This document shows positions 6,231-7,139 of a stretch of 7,139 nt of DNA, piece after piece (position 1 is the stretch's first letter; every line of letters starts with the position of its first letter). Both the position numbers and the translations under genes were made by a program. The DNA lies in NCBI GenBank assembly GCA_027449725.1, contig DAIDLB010000120.1, positions 1 through 7,139 of the forward strand, written 5' to 3'. This DNA is from Chlamydiota bacterium. GTDB lineage: Bacteria > Chlamydiota > Chlamydiia > Chlamydiales > SM23-39. The notes under the pieces are model-generated. The model saw nothing but the letters and a program-made list of their open reading frames with translations, did not search any database and was not told the origin of the DNA.

Positions 6231-6258
6231 TTGCAGGCCTGGAGAAATGTGCTACAAT
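6231..6258 (+). promoter_or_regulatory. Candidate plus-strand promoter upstream of the large palindrome and nrdR
   Basis: TTGCAG (6231-6236) and TACAAT (6253-6258) are spaced by 16 bp. Transcription would start near 6265, so the transcript would begin just before the palindrome at 6286 and reach nrdR after a leader of about 220 nt. It is back to back with the tRNA-Ser promoter. An alternative weak promoter, TTGTAA with TATTGC at 17 bp, lies at the right end of the palindrome (6442-6470). Confidence 0.5.
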
Positions 6259-6285
6259 CCCACTCTTCAAATTTCGATTCTTTTT

Positions 6286-6455
6286 GGAGGGAATTACAAA
6301 ACTCGCTTTGCAGGTCAAAAAACGATGATTTTGGCCAAGAATCGCTTTTTCGCGGGACCGCATAACCTGATGCGGCCTTAGGGGTCCCGCGAAAAAGCGA
6401 TTCTTGGCCAGAAGGGTGTTTTTTTGACCCCGAATGGAGTTTTGTAATTCCCTTC
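6286..6455. repeat. 170-bp nested palindrome (foldback element) in the nrdR leader
   Basis: The sequence folds back on itself in three collinear stems. The outer stem pairs 6286-6304 with 6437-6455 (19 bp, one G-T wobble at 6287/6454). The middle stem pairs 6313-6323 with 6418-6429 (11 bp, one bulged T). The inner stem pairs 6332-6359 with 6383-6410 (28 bp, perfect). Internal loops of 8 and 7 nt separate the stems on both sides, and the 23-nt cap contains a small hairpin, GCAT/ATGC. The middle stem is A-run against T-run, so on either strand the inner hairpin is followed about 8 nt later by a T-tract, like a bidirectional terminator. Short frames inside read through but have no coding support. 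The rest of the 317-bp tRNA-nrdR interval holds the promoters listed separately. It may be a MITE-like insertion or a structured leader. Confidence 0.9.
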
Positions 6456-6483
6456 TGGGATCGATATTGCTATTAGGGTCTGT

Positions 6484-6978
6484 ATGAGATGTCCATTTTG
6501 CAGCCACGAGGAATCCAAAGTGACTGATTCCCGCGACGCGATCGAGATCAACGCGATCCGAAGGCGGCGCGAGTGCTGCCAGTGCCTCCGCAGGTTTACG
6601 ACATTCGAAACGATGGATTTGAGCCTGCAGGTGAAAAAGCGCGATGGGACCTATCAGGATTTTCAGCAGGAAAAGCTGATCGCCGGCATGGACGCAGCCT
6701 GCCGCCATACGAGAGTGAGCCATGAGCAAGTGCAGGCGCTTGCCTACAAGATCAAGTCTGACCTGGTCGGGCGCGGCGTGCGCGAGATCGCGAGCAAAGA
6801 GCTCGGTGAAATCGTCATGCAAAATTTACAGGCGGCGGATGTGATTGCATACATCCGGTTTGCCTGCGTATACAAACGGTTTAAGGATTTGGATGAGTTG
6901 GTCGAGGCGATCCGTTCGATCGCTCCGCAACGCAGTTCAGAACATGAGGAACATCAAGATGCATCTGAAGAAAACTGA
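6484..6978 (+). CDS. nrdR: Transcriptional repressor NrdR
   Basis: ATP/dATP-sensing zinc-finger repressor of ribonucleotide reductase genes. The 164-residue protein starts MRCPFC and has the N-terminal zinc ribbon with C3, C6, C31 and C34 (CPFC and CCQC), the basic RRRRE-C-RFTTFE segment (26-42) that precedes the ATP cone, and the ATP-cone from about residue 49 to 139, with KRDGTYQDFQQEKL, IASKELGEIVM and VIAYIRFACVYKRF. The C-terminal tail (about 145-164) is longer and more acidic than in E. coli NrdR (149 residues). The start at ATG 6484 is preceded by AGGG (6475-6478) at 5 nt. Its last 20 bp overlap the dksA-type gene. The leader carries the large palindrome, so expression may depend on RNA structure. 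Confidence 0.97.
   Translation: MRCPFCSHEESKVTDSRDAIEINAIRRRRECCQCLRRFTTFETMDLSLQVKKRDGTYQDFQQEKLIAGMDAACRHTRVSHEQVQALAYKIKSDLVGRGVREIASKELGEIVMQNLQAADVIAYIRFACVYKRFKDLDELVEAIRSIAPQRSSEHEEHQDASEEN
6946..6950 (+). promoter_or_regulatory. Ribosome binding site deciding the dksA-type start
   Basis: GAGGA lies inside the nrdR coding region, 8 nt before ATG 6959. A second in-frame ATG at 6944 overlaps this site and has no Shine-Dalgarno of its own, so 6959 is preferred. Confidence 0.65.
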
Positions 6979-7139
6979 TATTGACAACTTCAAAAAGAGG
7001 CTGCTCGAATTGCGCGCGCAGATCTCCCAGACGCTGCAGCAGACCAATAAAGAGGTAACGCAGCCTGACCAGTCGAAGGGATATTCGCAGCATCAGGCGG
7101 ACGAGGGGACGGACGACTTTGTCAAAAACATCAACCTCG
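6959..7139 (+). CDS. DksA/TraR family protein, 5' part (cut by window end)
   Basis: The first 60 residues of a DksA/TraR-type RNA polymerase-binding regulator are present; the gene runs off the right edge, so the C4 zinc finger and C-terminus cannot be checked. The visible part starts MHLKKTDIDNFKKRLLELRAQ, a basic amphipathic helix that would form one arm of the coiled coil (about residues 5-30), followed by DQSKGYSQHQADEGTDDF (37-54), the segment that carries the acidic tip-region pattern in chlamydial and Gram-positive DksA/YteA-like proteins. It overlaps nrdR by 20 bp in another frame and has its ribosome site within nrdR, so the two are probably one operon. From memory the pair matches C. 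trachomatis CT406-CT407, where CT407 is called dksA. Whether it acts with ppGpp is unknown, since chlamydiae are thought to lack the usual ppGpp synthetases. Confidence 0.85.
   Translation, partial: MHLKKTDIDNFKKRLLELRAQISQTLQQTNKEVTQPDQSKGYSQHQADEGTDDFVKNINL

Noticed and set aside
6184..6822. 212-codon minus-strand ORF through the palindrome
   Set aside because: It is antisense to nrdR, continues through the fold-back arms and ends in promoter sequence. It has no motif.

Overview
The window looks like a chromosomal segment from a member of the Chlamydiae, probably an environmental (amoeba-associated type) lineage rather than Chlamydia itself. I base this on gene content. A metal-uptake ABC operon of the ZnuABC type sits beside rplU-rpmA-obgE, and nrdR is followed by a DksA-type gene. 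From memory these correspond to C. trachomatis CT415-CT420 and CT406-CT407. This assignment is inference from synteny; no search was run. The core genes are moderately G+C-rich, while the left quarter (about 1-1886) is visibly more A/T-rich.

Layout from left to right. Positions 1-306 hold no convincing gene. A small hypothetical ORF follows (307-657). Next comes a near-perfect 66-bp palindrome (698-763) that abuts the start codon of a complete AAA ATPase of the AAA_14/DUF4143 type (765-1886, plus strand). This left part looks like an accessory block. The ATPase converges on obgE, with only 3 bp between the two stop codons.

The minus strand then carries a compact run transcribed from right to left: metal-binding lipoprotein (5989-5117), ABC ATPase (5127-4414), ABC-3 permease (4417-3578), rplU (3515-3192), rpmA (3189-2941) and obgE (2903-1890). 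The three transporter genes overlap and are probably translationally coupled. A consensus promoter (TTGACA, 17 bp, TAAAAT) at the end of the permease gene gives rplU-rpmA-obgE its own start. Readthrough from the transporter is also possible, because I see no terminator between them.

A class II tRNA-Ser(GGA) gene lies at 6079-6166 on the minus strand with its own likely promoter. It is divergent from nrdR (6484-6978, plus), which overlaps the 5' part of a dksA/traR-family gene cut by the window end. Between tRNA-Ser and nrdR sits a 170-bp nested palindrome (6286-6455) that would fold into one very long hairpin, downstream of a plausible plus-strand promoter. It could be a foldback/MITE-like insertion or a structured nrdR leader.

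Functionally the window is mostly housekeeping: metal import, 50S ribosome assembly (L21, L27 and the GTPase Obg), deoxynucleotide control (NrdR) and RNA polymerase modulation (DksA type). The unexplained parts are the two large palindromes and the accessory ATPase.
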